DNA of 64,000 nt from NCBI GenBank assembly GCA_015680685.1, contig MNCI01004508.1, forward strand, positions 67,903 through 131,902, written 5' to 3'. Below the pieces are notes generated by a model. It ran no database searches. It was not told the DNA's origin and saw only the letters and a program-made list of their open reading frames with translations. Positions 11,489 to 22,600 of the stretch are shown here, in pieces; the stretch's first letter is position 1; every line of letters starts with the position of its first letter. The DNA is from Gnetum montanum. Its lineage: Eukaryota > Streptophyta > Gnetopsida > Gnetales > Gnetaceae. A program made the translations under genes and the position numbers.

Positions 11489-13119
11489 CTAAGGAAGAAG
11501 AGGAAGAAGGAGGAGAAGAGGTAACAACCCCTACTATGGGGGCAACTGGTGAAAATGAGAATGTTTTGGCTATAGAGGAGGGGGGCCTGACCGATGAAAA
11601 AGGGGTCCATGCTATACAAGAAAGGGCCTTGGATGGTGAAGAGGAGGTCTCCACCGATGAAGAAGAGGTCCCTGTCAACAAAGAAAAGGATCCAACCAAT
11701 GGTGAAGAGGTCCCTAGCAACCAGGACAAAGGCCCTTACTCAAGACCTTTTTGCATAGAGTAGCTCAGTGCCAAAGGGACACATGAGCATCAAGGATGTT
11801 GCTACGCTATTGGGTCAGCTAGAATGAGAGGGGGCTCCATTTGGATGCTGGTGAGTTTGACCACATATTTGACAATGTGCTGATGAGCGACCTGCCCACT
11901 ATCACCCCTGAGGGTTTGCTGGGTAGGAGCTTGACACTATCATTTGCACTATTCATCAACCCTATTATGGTTCTCTCCACTTTAGCTAACATGTATTTAC
12001 CATGCAGTTCACACCACCGTTGACACCTTCGGCCCATCCTTGATCTACCTATGACCATGGGTCGAGACCCTTGATAAATTTACTTTCATGGAATGGGTGG
12101 TTGATGACATGATCAACTATTTGAGGTAGGTCGACCCAGAAGTGGGTAAGTTAAAGTGCTACGCTAGACTCTGAGTTGTTGTCACATTCACCATGCCACT
12201 ATGACTAATGCATTTCTTTATGTGCAGTTGGTAGCCTCTCATCTCAAGTGGGACCCTAAATGAGTGGTCAAGATCGACGTCGTGCCTGAATTCCCATCAG
12301 AGGTGACAGAGGTACCTCATCGTGTATACGACAAGGCAAGCCAATGTGTTTTGTACTTAGCATGCTCCATGTGGGAATGCAGGCACGTGAATGAAGACCA
12401 CTAGAAACGGGTTTAGAGACTTGAGAAAGAGAAGGCCAACCTGACCACCAAGGTAGGAGATCTTCATTCTAGGAATGAATTCCTGTTGGCCTGAGATACC
12501 AACAATGGTAATTGGTGCACGGCCAGCATTGACTATGCAAGGTATTGAACGGTCGTGTGGTGCAACAACGAGGCCACTCATGAGATAATAGAGTAGTGCA
12601 TGCAAATGGACTTGTTAGCCCAGAAGAACCAAGACTGGAAAGATTACAGCACCAAGGTTCACAAGTGGGGTTAGGCACAGAAAAACCACAAGTATATGTA
12701 TAAGCTAGAACGTGCCACCTACCATAACCTATATAGGGATGCCTCAGTCAAGTCGCATACCTACAAGGTATTCATTGATATTATTAGTGCTTTTGGGGCT
12801 TATGACAAGTTCATGCAATAGGTGACAGTGAGCGAATCTCCCGAAAAGGAAGTGACCTTCCCCGCAGGTGAAACCACCGCTACCACCTTTTCTCTAGGAC
12901 CTCCAAGGTGGACATCCATAGAGAAGAAACAAATGGTCATAGCGTAACAGCCGACCATTTATTTGAATCCAAAGAATTTTACAAACATTATTAATTTGAA
13001 ATATATAGAATGAAATAAAAGGAGATTGATTTTGCTTATGTGTTATGTGTTAAATCTATTTTTATTTTATTCTATTTTATTTTTATTTATGAATTAAATT
13101 CTCTAGAAGCATCTCGTTT

Positions 13120-13275
13120 TAGTTTTAGGCCATCTCGGGCCATAATGGTAGTTTAAGGCCATTCCGGGCCATTGCTAGTTTTAGGCCATTTTGGGCCATT
13201 GGTAGTTTTAAGACGTTTCAGGCTATTGGATGATGATAAGGTAAAATTTTGAGAATTTTAGGCCTTAGTGGGCTG
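13120..13275 (-). repeat. TAAAACTAG-core tandem array, protease side of copy D
   Basis: About five units of roughly 28-30 bp, each GGCCATTCCGGGCCATTG(C/G)TAGTTTTA on the + strand. It is the inverted counterpart of 17,405-17,595 and lies between the end of the protease region and the 3' end of the antisense gene. The gap 12,948-13,119 is AT-rich with no gene. Confidence 0.82.
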
Positions 13276-13445
13276 TAGTGTGAAGTAAACAATGGATGTT
13301 ATGCAAACAGTTTTAAGAATAAGTTAGACACTTGAATGTGAAGAAAAGACGAAACAAATGCATAATAAGCATTAATTGGGTAAGGAGCAGTGGAGGTGTT
13401 ACACTACATGAGTAATGATCATCCTCACAGCTCCTTTTTAACCCA

Positions 13446-14365
13446 TCATGGGCTTGGCGATGCATAAGGATGAGAGTCTTTGTTGCAGTATTCTTCTACA
13501 TCGTCGTCTACCACTTGAAAAGGAAATTCAGCCCATTTAGTTTCATTTTTCAAGCTGGTGTCTTGGGCTGACTCATCTACCAAAAAATTTGCTTCAGTGA
13601 AGATAGGTACTTCGTTCTTAGAGGTTATGACCTTTGAACCTTGCTCCATATCAGTGTTATTTATTTCTTGGGTTGCCACATCATCACCGTGGATCACCAC
13701 CTCCCTGCCCATGTAGGGTCAGTGGATTTCTTGATGTATGGGTGAAGAGACGACCCTAAGTTGGGCTAACGAAGACCTCCCCAAGATTAGGTTAAACCTT
13801 AGCATCTCTTCTACCATGATGAACATTGCACTCATGGGGAACTAGTCCCCTTCCACAAAGTCAATGTGGACAGTGCCTTTCACCACTACCCGTGCTCCAT
13901 TGAATGACTTTAGGCATGATGTTGTCATGGGTCCACCAAACCTAGTTTGTCCACTATACGAAATGGGATGATGTTTGTAGCAGCCCCATCATCAACATGT
14001 ACTCTTTGGATCTTGTGTTGACTGACCCAAATTATGATGAATAGGGGTGTTGTCATCTCTTGACCCTTTTCAGGGTCATCCTTAATGGACTCATCATGGA
14101 ATGTCAAATGGGATGGTGATGGTTCTTCGGGTGTAGCAGGGAGCATGACTGCATGGATTTCCTTCTCCTTTGCTGGCATGTTCTCATCAACTAGTATGGA
14201 CGTTAACATGCGAACCAAAGCCTCGTGATGTGCAATAGAAGTCATCACCAGGTTGTACAAGCTCAAGGTTGTGTTCTTCTGTTTCAGAGCCGGTTTGACC
14301 TGAGTAAGACCACTTAGTAGGTCTTTCCTACCTTCCTGTTGTTTACTGCCCCTCTCTTCTTCCAT
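13446..14365 (-). pseudogene. Aspartic protease region, copy D
   Basis: Retropepsin-like protease that would cleave the polyprotein. Reading on the minus strand, a spacer (KEKEIHAVMLPATPEE) leads to IQRVHVDDGAATNIIPF with the active-site block Asp-Asp-Gly at 13,993-13,985. Then come a stretch equivalent to FNGARVVVKGTVHIDF, LILGRSSLAQLR and HQEIH, and a tail ending at 13,446. The order active site, then GRSWL-like, then HQ is the plant Ty3/gypsy protease layout. The second residue of the D-T/S-G triad is Asp in both copies. A stop near 13,925, one more near 13,835 and another near 13,715 break the frame. Confidence 0.75.
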
Positions 14366-15465
14366 TCGTCCAAGAAGACAAATTTCCTGAGGAGAAGCAG
14401 TTTCAGATTTGGGGCCAAACCCTTTTGGTTGGGGTGGCGATCATGTGCATGTAGTGACGTTAATGTTTGGTGATGAGATGGGCGTGGGTGTAGAGGATGA
14501 AGGGGAAGGCTTGGAAGGACTTGGGGTAGTACATTCCTTAGATGTTTCATCCATCAAACACTCCTCCCATTTTCTTGAATGGGAAGGCTACGATGCCATT
14601 TTATGTTGGCTTTGGGGGATGGGGGAAGTTGAGTGTTTTGGCCCCCTAATGACAAATGGGGTTTGTGGCGTTAATGTAGGTGGTGGTGCAGTTTTGAGTA
14701 CAAAGGGTGTAGCGGTGGATGCTTGAGGAGGAACTTTAAGAAAAAATGGCCATTGCAGTGTCTTGTTTGCCATTTTTGGTGTTGCTATGCCAAGTTGAGG
14801 TGCATGAACCACAAACGGTTGTTGTGGTGGTTCTAGATTACCGTCTACGCCAATTGTGTTGATAAGGTACCCTACATTGTTAGTGTTGAGGGGGTCCTTA
14901 TAAACATGCATGGATTGATTCTCAAGGTGGATAGGGTTTCTTTCGTCCAGCACCAACTTCCCTTGATCAATCATCCATTGAATGTCATCTTTTAAGGTTA
15001 GATAGCAATCTGTATCATGACCACAAAGTTGGTGGTAGTCGCAAAATTGCTTCAGCCAAAAATTCTTAGGAACTGGGGGCTCATTGGGCATAGACAAGGA
15101 GGGGTTCCTAAGGAGTTCACAATACCACTGATGTCTTTTGGTTTCCTCCTTTGACATCCACTTATGTTGGATGTATCTAGCCCCCAACAATTGCTTCAGA
15201 AGTTCTAAAGGCTTGACAGCCAAAGACATGTATTTGGAACGATCTTCACGCTCGAAGTTTGGTTTAGCTTGGGTTAATGCCTCTACTGGCAATGTCGAAG
15301 GTTGGGCAATGTTACTTGTATTAGGCATCGGGTTAGTTGATGTTGTTGTTTCTTTCTTGTTATTATTGTTGTTGGGCTTTGCCTCATTTGCCACGGTGTC
15401 CAATGTGGCTATTCCGACTTTGCCCTTGTCTTTGTCTTTTTTAGTATATGCATTCTTGTATACCT
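14366..15465 (-). pseudogene. gag: C-terminal part of gag, copy D
   Basis: The longest open piece is 15,403-14,588 (271 aa). After an Asn- and Thr-rich linker it reads KPNFEREDRSKYMSLAVKPL and ELLKQLLGARYIQHK. It then has a zinc-finger-like block FCDYHQLCGHDTDCYLTLKD followed by DIQWMIDQGKLVL, which matches the CxYHxxxGHxTxxC...I..LI..GKL block at the end of plant Ty3/gypsy Gag. A Pro/Thr-rich stretch follows, then a frame change near 14,588-14,550. The capsid-coding N-terminal half is absent because the sequence turns into the inverted copy B at about 15,465. Confidence 0.8.
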
Positions 15466-16104
15466 ACACCTAGCAGCAATGGTAGCAAGAACAGCAAGAA
15501 ACCGGCCATACCCACAGCTAACCCTGTGCCCAAGCAGGGCCACGTACCACAAACTGCTATACCTACACCTAAGAAATCTGCATAAACCAAACCCAACTTT
15601 GAGCGCAAAGACTGCTCAAAGTACACCCCACTGCCCCTTAACCCTTTAGAACTCTTGAAGGAACTGTTGGCAACGGGATACATCCAACACAAGAAAATGT
15701 CGAAAGAAGAAAATGTGAGACATCAACGCTACTCTAAGCTCATTAAGAACCCCTCTTTGGCCCTACCCAATGAGCCTCTAGTTCCCAAGGGTTTCAGGCT
15801 GGACAAGTTTTGTGACTACCACCAACAGTGTGGTCACAACACTGATTATTTTCTGGCGTTGCAGGATGAAATCCAAAGATTAATTGACTAGGGGAAGCTG
15901 GTGCTAGACGAAAGTAACCCAGTGTGCCCTAAAAACCAATCTATGTATGTCTACATAGATCCCCTCAACTCCAACTATGCTAGTTACATAATCAACTCCA
16001 TCAACATTGAGAGTGATCCTAGGCCACCCCGGCAGCCATTCATGGTCCATGTGCCTCAACATAGTGCACCAGCACCACCAGCGGCTAGTCCAAGCTCACA
16101 ATAA
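15466..16104 (+). pseudogene. gag: C-terminal part of gag, copy B
   Basis: Head-to-head partner of the copy D gag. It starts in a Lys/Pro-rich linker, then gives KPNFERKDCSKY and ELLKELLATGYIQHKKMSKE, followed by the zinc-finger-like FCDYHQQCGHNTDYF (the last Cys of the motif has become Tyr) and DEIQRLID. A TAG stop at 15,889 stands for CAG before GKLVLDESNP. The N-terminal capsid half is missing at the junction, exactly as in copy D. The region 16,105-16,711 continues the linker to protease in broken frames, with a recognisable DLIMSSIPHRKALIRMLTM-like block that matches copy D. Confidence 0.8.
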
Positions 16105-16711
16105 CCATTCATCCTGAAAGTTCTCCCAAATTCGTCATCAAGGGGTCGATGCCCTCAACAGCCCCTACCCTACGCAATGCAGCTGAACAGCCTTCTCATC
16201 CCACAAGGTGAGAAGTCCACTTTGCGGGCGAAACATTGAAGGGAAGTACCGTCAAAGGTACCCCCAAGCCTACGTCTTTGCCCCACACATCTGTACCTTT
16301 GCCACCAAAGATGAAGGTTGACACGACTACGCAGCCTACATCACTCTGCCAATAAGGATTTGAACCTAGATCCGAAGTCACCTCTCCTCGAGAAATTCAT
16401 TTTCTGGGATGAATAGAAGAGGAAGAAAGCGTCAAACAGGAAGGTGGCCAAGACTTTTTGGATGCCCTCACATAGGTCAAACAATCTTTAAAACAAAAAA
16501 ACATTGCATTGATCTTGTACGACCTAATCATGTCATCTATCCCACATCGCAAAGCTCTGATCCGCATGTTGACAATGACTCTAGTCAATGAAGACATGCT
16601 CGCGAAGGAAGAAGCGATCTACTTGGTCATGCTTCCCTCCATGCCTTTACGATTATAACAAACTCAACTAACCTTCCGTGACGATGCCATTAGGGAAGGC
16701 CCTGAGAGAGC

Positions 16712-17369
16712 TCAGGTGACTACGATGCCCCTTTTCATCACAATTCGGATTGGCCAACACCAGATCCAAAGGGTACACATTGATGATGGGGCCTTCACAA
16801 ATTTCATCCCCTTCCCCATTGTGGATAGGCTAGGCTTGGTCGACCAAATCAAACCCATGATGACCTCATGCTTGAGGTCATTCAATGGGGCATGGATCGT
16901 GGTAAAGGGCACAGTTCACATGAACTTCGTAGCAGGGGACCAGTTCCCCACAAACGCAACGTTTATCATGGTTGAGGAAATGCCTGGGTTTAACTTGATC
17001 TTTGGGAGATCATGGTTAGCAAAACTTAGGGCTATTTCCTTACCCATACACCAGGAAATCCACCTGCCATACGCAGGCAAAGAAGTGGTGATCCACGGTG
17101 ATGAAGTAGCAACACAAGTAATTCACAACATAGGCGTGGAACAAGGCTCAGATGTCATAAATTCTGAGAATGAAGCACATGTAGCAATCTACATTGATTA
17201 CCCGCCAGAGGGGCTAGCTCAGCTAGTTGATCCCCAAAATGAAAATGCATGGACTGAGTTGCCCTTCCAAGTGGGAGGCGACAACGTAGACGAGGGCCCT
17301 AGTGGAACGTCTCGGCCTTACATCTCACTCAACCCATGTTGGGTCAAGAAGCAGCTTTGCCTAGTGTAG
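16712..17369 (+). pseudogene. Aspartic protease region, copy B
   Basis: An open stretch of 217 aa. Near the start it reads IQRVHIDDGAFTNFIPF, with the active-site block Asp-Asp-Gly at 16,782-16,790. Then come FNGAWIVVKGTVHMNF, FNLIFGRSWLAKLRAI and HQEIHLPYAGKEVVIHGDE. The GRSWL...HQ layout is typical of the plant Ty3/gypsy protease. This is the least damaged protease in the window. It ends at TAG (17,367-17,369), so it is separated from RT by about 5.7 kb containing arrays and the antisense gene. In Ogre the equivalent separation is bridged by splicing; I found no convincing donor site at the end of this frame. Confidence 0.8.
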
Positions 17370-17404
17370 TAACCTCACTACTTCCTGCCCACACATTACT
17401 CATA

Positions 17405-17595
17405 TGCTTCCATGCTACGACCTGAAATAGCCTAAAACTAGTGACATGCAACGGCCCGAAATGTCCTAAAACTACGCTATGGCCCGAAACGGCCTAAAAC
17501 TAGCATAAGTTACCAGTTAGCCATTGCTCAAGTTGTTGATGCATCATCTCTTTGGCATGTTACGCAATGGCCTGAAATGGCCTAAAACTAGCACA
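17405..17595 (+). repeat. TAAAACTAG-core tandem array, protease side of copy B
   Basis: Four clear units (GGCCCGAAATGGCCTAAAACTAGC and variants) with irregular spacers, 35 bases after the protease stop. The GGCCCGAAACGGCC part is itself nearly palindromic. Inverted counterpart: 13,120-13,275. Confidence 0.82.
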
Positions 17596-17767
17596 TGAAA
17601 GCATGAACATTTTATACAAAATGCACGTGTGCAATACACAAGTTAGCACAAAATCCTCTTGCTTTATTCAAAATTGTTGTTTTTCAATGTTTGCATTACA
17701 CAAAGTGGAAAAATCCAAAATTTCAAATCTTCAAAAAAAATCCCATGTAATCATATGTTATCTCTGT

Positions 17768-20700
17768 TCACATTTTTTCATCATCCATTCCTGCATCATT
17801 GCCTTATGCATCGCCTTCCCCTGCTTTGTCCCTTGCTGGCTCTTCATTCCCCCCCTCTACGGGTGCTGCACCATTACCTAGGGCCTACATTGTAAGGGAG
17901 AAGTGGTCAGTTAGGGCAACAAACGTAAACTATGACTGAGCATAAACATCAACATGGTAGAAAGTGACTAACCTGAGAAGGTCTTGCATCTATCTTGAAG
18001 GGTATCTGATCTAAATCGAGCCTGAGGTGATGCTAGACCTCCTCTGCCATGATATCTACCCAACGCCTCTTGCCTGGTGTAGCATCTGCTGCAGCAACTC
18101 TCTTCCTTTTGGTGGATGTCAGCCTCGATGGACCTAAAGAAAAGGGGACAGTTGTGGTCTCTCTTGTGGGGAGGGCCATCTTCCAGTTAGGATATTTCGT
18201 GAGCTTGACCTACTCTTTAAATCTAGTGTAGGCCTCAGAAGTATCAATGGCATTTACGAACGCTTCGTACGTAAATGCCTCTATAGCAGTGTCTTCATAT
18301 AACTTACGATGGGTGGAATTTTCTTGTTTATACATGTGCTTATGGTTTCTTTGTGTCTACCTCCATTCAAAAATCTTGGCGCTGATGTCTTTTAGATCCT
18401 GACACTTCTGGTCTAGCAGGTTCATTTGCATCTACTGCTCTATCAGTTCATGGGTAGTCTCCACATTCTGACGCGCAACTATCCAAAACCTAGCATGGTC
18501 TACCATAGCTGTGCACCAATACTCGTTGTTAGTGCTGCGGGCCATGAGGAATTCATTCCTCAACTTGAGGTCCTCCACCTCAGCGCTCAGGTCAGCTTCC
18601 CTCTACTTTATCCTCTAGGCTCTTTTCCACAGCTCTTTGTTGGTATGCTTGCACCCCCACAGAGAGCGTGCTGAGTGCAAAGCGCATTTGTAGACCTCGT
18701 CGTATGCACGACGAGACAACTCGGTCACTTCCGACAGGAATGTGGACATAACACTGACTTTCAAAGGTCGTGTCAAGTCCCATTTAAGTCAAGAGGCTGC
18801 CATGACACAAGGAACATACCAATTGTATTAGCATAGCATAAGTAGAAAACACAAGAAATTTTAGCATAACAACGTGAGAGTAAATAGCACTACTACTTAC
18901 CCACTTCAAGGTCTAGCTATTGAAGGTGATTAATCATGTTGTCAACAATCCCCTGCATAAACACGAATTTGTTGGGGATTTCAGCCCAGGATCCTACTTG
19001 AACTAGAGGGGGCCCCATGGCATTAGCAGTAGCATCTGTCACATAACCAAACACATCAGTAATGACCAAAATTAACTAATACAAGGCAAACATATTTCTA
19101 AACTCACCAACATTTGGTTGTGGTCTCTCTTATAGCTAATGCAAAACGATGGAGGAAGCCTAGCCAAAAGTTCCTCCTAGGTCCCTGTGGACCTCCCCTT
19201 CATGCGCTAGCGCTTTTCCTTTGAGGAGACCAGCATATTTTTTATTCAAGGAAGACTCCTCAATAGGAGGGTTCTCCCTAATAACAAGAGCCCCTACCCT
19301 AGCTACAGGAGCTCTCTACTTGTCGACCAGGGCCCTTCTCTCTGAGACTAGGGCCCCCACATCTTTATTTGTCATCCCTGTCTTAAGGGCCAATACCTCT
19401 TCATCGCCTTCTTCTTCTTCTTCTTCTTCTTCCTCTACTAGCAAAGAAGCAAGTTCGCATTAGTTCAAAATGATTTATCCCAAAGCAGGTGCTACGCTAT
19501 GCTACATCGCCTAGCACGGCATAGTGCAGCAAGTAATAACAAAGTAAGCACTAAACAAAAATGCTTGCCAATGGGGGGTTACATCCTCTGTAATTTCAGC
19601 CACAGTCTTCACCCCTTCCCCTCCTCCATGCGAAGGGTGTCCCTAGCTGGGGGAGGCCTCTTCTATAGAAACTTGCTGGCCATAGTCTCCGCCATGAGAT
19701 GTTCACCCCATGACACGCTACCATCCACAGTGGGGGACATCTTGCCTACATTGTCCTGGCCGCGAATGGTGCGGGCCACCTGATCCTTCGTCGTTAAAGA
19801 AAATGACCCCCTGATTACTTCTGGGGGATCCATGGTCTAGAAATCTGGTCACGATTTTGCACAACCCAGCCTCTTGTCTCGTGGACCACCAAGAACTCCG
19901 CGAAGTGCTTAAGACAGCCTATGTAGAAGGCGTAATGGATGTTGGAATGGGACTCCATTTTCATATGGTGCCCCAAGATCTCAGCCCGCAAGCCTTTCCA
20001 TAAAGACTTGACCTAGTTGTAATGAGTCCCTTCCTCCATAATCTCATGCATTATCCAGGCCTACTCAAGCCCCAGGACCTTCCCCTGGGTAAGCAACTGG
20101 GTGAATGTGTGAACACAGAAGAAGGGGTAGAACTCCTTAGCAGGTCCCTCCTTGAGCTTCTTCATGGGGAGTCCCTTACACTCCTTGGTGAGCCCTAACC
20201 ACTCTTGAAGGTTCTTCTTCTAGAGGGTCAACTCCATCTTGGGTCTTAACCCTATCGAAATGCCTTCAGTGGGGACACCGAAGAGGTTTGTGAATAGTCG
20301 ATCATTGATGTCAATGAACACCCGCACATCATGCACACGTAGGATAAAGCAGCTTACCTTGTCAGAAAAGGATTCAACTAGGGTAAGCATCTCAGCCATA
20401 GGAACGTTTAGATTTAGGGTTGGGAATAGATCCATAATCCCTACCCTTTCAATGTTCTAGACCAGGGAGTCCGAAGCCCCAGCATCTAGCCAGCGTTGGC
20501 TCATCTCTACTTCTTCATACTTGAAGTAAACATTCGTCCCCTATATCATGGTGGTTACCATCATCACCTCCTGGGGTTTCTTTACCCCTGCAATGGTTCC
20601 ACAAAAATGTTTAGCAAAAAACATAGAGAATTCAAAGATTGCAAAGACACGTAAACATGTGGCACTTACTGCTCAGCCTACCAGGTCGGTCTGGCAGTGG

Positions 20701-22121
20701 GAATGGCAGGAGTTTAACCCGAACTTCTTCGACTATGATCGGTTTGAAAGGTTTTACCCACTCCTCATCCAGCCAACCCTACCCCTTGCACTGATTATAG
20801 AGGGGAAAATATACATCTAGATAGGTGTGGTATTCACCCCTACATTGACCAATCACACCTGCTCGAAGGTTCTCGATAGAAGAGAACTCCTGTAGGGCTA
20901 GTTGTGCTATGGCCAGTAAACCCGGTAGATCACAAACCCCATCCTCATTGATGAAGAACCTGGTAGCAAGCACATACTATTAGCATTAGGCCACTATAGC
21001 CAACATTGTACAAACATAGCAGAACAAAGCTGTGAAACTCATTCACCAGTAAAGTAGACAGTTCCTTGAGTGTTCTGGAAGCATGTCGTCATAAAATGTG
21101 CAAGGAACAATGTGTTGAAATGATGGTAGCAACTATACTCAGGCATCTCCTAGATCTAGACCAAGTTCCTTAACCCTGTTGGGCACTGACTGGATCCTTC
21201 CCCTTGCCTGCTCATGATCGTCCCATCGGTCAAAAACCTCAGAATGTCTCGGCTCACCCTAGGTAAAATAACTTCTATTATGCCAACCACCTCCTTCTCC
21301 CCCAGGGAGGACCAAACAATCACACTGAAGTGGTCAAGGAGGAATTACAAGAAGCCTTGTGCCCCCTTTTTGAACCATACTCCCCGCTCCCACACACGTA
21401 TCTAGGAAGGAGGAACATTGGCCACAAGTCTGCCCACATGGCATAAGACCCCCCTAATTTCCAAAACAATCAGCCTAGGACTTAGCCCTGCCCTGCACAA
21501 CCCATCAACAAGTGTTAATGTCATGCCTAAGTGTGATGCACACATAGCATAGCAACATCTCATAGTTCATGTATGTGGTGTAGCATAACCCTCTCCCTGC
21601 ACATAGCATAGCAAGAACACAAAATTTTAGCATAGCAAAAACATGCAAAATAAAAAAAAGCTTAGCATAGCAACAAACCAATCGACAACATGCCCTAACG
21701 AAACATGTATGGCCTAACCCTCTTAAGGGCTCTACGTCATACCATTCGAAGGTCAAGAAGCCTAAACTGCCCAAGCCCCCATGGTTATGACAATCACAAC
21801 AGTGGCGGTTTAAGCGACCTTGCATGAAACTATGACATAACGATTATGCTTCTTCTACAACCTAAACAGTAACATCGAAGATGCAAGGGCCAAAATTACA
21901 TGATAAGAGAAAACACAAGTAGCCAAGGATAGGATGTAGAATAAAAGCAAAAAATAGCACACAAAATGATAATAGAATTGCGAAGAAATCAGAGGAAGCA
22001 TGGTAACCTACTAGGTCAATGGCATGCTCCTCCGCACTGCGACACGCACGTGTGTCATGCATCCCAAGGTCTTCTTGACCTCCTCAACCTTTGCAAGCAC
22101 CAAATGAGTCTTAGGAGCCAT
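17768..22121 (-). pseudogene. Antisense multi-exon gene nested in copy B, unknown function
   Basis: Second version of the gene at 8,442-12,947, again opposite to its element. Exon 1 (22,121-22,012) gives a basic start then VEEVKKTLGCMTHVRVAVRR, against VDEVKDTLGCLTQAFIEVRK in copy D. Conserved intron positions include GTAGGT at 22,011, GTGAATGAG at 21,046 with TGCTACCAG at 20,960, GTAAGT near 20,672 with CATTGCAG near 20,592, and GTAAGT near 18,903. Colinear blocks include FFINEDGV...LLAIAQLALQEFSS, MLTLVESFSDKVSCFILRV, LQEWLGLTKE and a Glu run near 19,440-19,405. The C-terminus keeps a basic TKRKR block, then GT/AG sites near 17,973 and 17,881 and an acidic last exon. Several TAG stops show decay. 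Function unknown. Confidence 0.7.
20960..21046 (-). other. Intron with conserved position in the antisense gene, copy B
   Basis: Donor ACTG/GTGAATGAGTTTC and acceptor TGCTACCAG/GTTCTTC on the gene strand. The counterpart in copy D is 9,858-9,920, with donor GTGAGTTC and acceptor GTTACCAG/GTTTTTT. Exon sequence on both sides aligns between copies while intron sequence and length (87 and 63 bp) do not, which is how a real intron diverges. Confidence 0.65.
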
Positions 22122-22184
22122 TTTCCTACTTGCAGATTTCCACTCTTCATTGTAAAAACTTGCCTTGCTAGCCGTTAACACAAT

Positions 22185-22237
22185 CGCTTCGCGCTCCGAA
22201 ATGGCCTTGTGCTCCGAAATCGCCTTGTGCTCCGATG
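22185..22237 (-). repeat. Triplicated ~21-bp unit in the 5' part of the antisense gene
   Basis: Three units of the type GCTCCGAAATCGCCTTGT (+ strand), reading EHKAISEHKAISEREAI on the gene strand if translated. Copy D has no such expansion. It lies between the TATA-like site and the conserved ATG. Confidence 0.7.
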
Positions 22238-22290
22238 TGGGCTCTGCGATCTTATAGTGGAGAATAAAAACATTACTAGGGTTTAACCCC

Positions 22291-22298
22291 AATTTATG
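22291..22298 (-). promoter_or_regulatory. Degraded TATA box of the antisense gene, copy B
   Basis: On the gene strand CATAAATTGGGGTTAAACCC, aligned with CTATAAATAGGGGTTTACCC in copy D. The first T of TATAAATA is lost. The site lies about 170 bases upstream of the ATG at 22,121. Confidence 0.45.
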
Positions 22299-22479
22299 AC
22301 CATAATGACAACATGGAGAAACTTGTCGTTATCCCTCTCTGATTAATGTGAAGCACGTTGTACAATGTAGCATGCTCGTCACGACATCCTAACGTTGTTA
22401 GCATTAAAGCCTTGACACACTTCAAGCCAACTACTTACTTTCTTGAAAATAGAAAAATATATTTATTTTTGATTACAGT

Positions 22480-22600
22480 TCTAAAAAAAACTTAAACTAG
22501 CAATCCTAGCATAGTTGCACCTCTAGCGATCCGAAAAGACCCTAAACTAGTAGTTTCAACCTGTTGCGTTCGCAGTCCGCAATGACGTTAAACTAACAAC
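22480..22600 (+). repeat. TAAACTAG-core tandem array, RT side of copy B
   Basis: Two to three units of the type CGAAAAGACCCTAAACTAGTAG plus weaker relatives down to 22,930. Same place and same core as 1-205 in copy A. Confidence 0.75.

Larger units (their letters stand above)
8442..12947 (+). pseudogene. Antisense multi-exon gene nested in copy D, unknown function
   Basis: The gene runs opposite to the retrotransposon, between protease and RT. Comparison with 22,121-17,768 gives likely exons 8,442-8,572, 9,409-9,857, 9,921-10,205, 10,292-11,342, 11,489-11,850, 12,008-12,145 and 12,228-12,947. Visible splice sites include ACG/GTAAGT at 8,573, CAA/GTGAGT at 9,858, TTACCAG at 9,920, ATTG/GTGAGT at 11,343, TTTGTCAG at 11,488 and GTGG/GTAAGT at 12,146. 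The protein has a short basic N-terminus (PKGKRKHRGLVKVDEVK), a globular middle (DTLALAQMALWEFSS; MFSLADSFSEKEDHFRTRI; EEWLGVAKD), a Glu-rich acidic stretch (aa from 11,489) and a polar, probably coiled C-terminal part. I recognise no family. A plant mobile-domain-like protein is one possibility to test. Several TAG/TAA stops and a 1-base shift near 10,430 show decay. Confidence 0.7.

Noticed and set aside
11475-11729. Minus-strand Ser/Thr-rich open frame
   Set aside because: Shadow of the acidic exon of the antisense gene in copy D.
8442-12947. Assigning the antisense gene to the plant mobile domain family
   Set aside because: Such genes are known in plant transposons, but I could not see the family's diagnostic residues here. 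The function is left unknown.
19221-19463. Ser-rich open frame on the + strand
   Set aside because: It is the reverse complement of the Glu-rich exon of the antisense gene in copy B.
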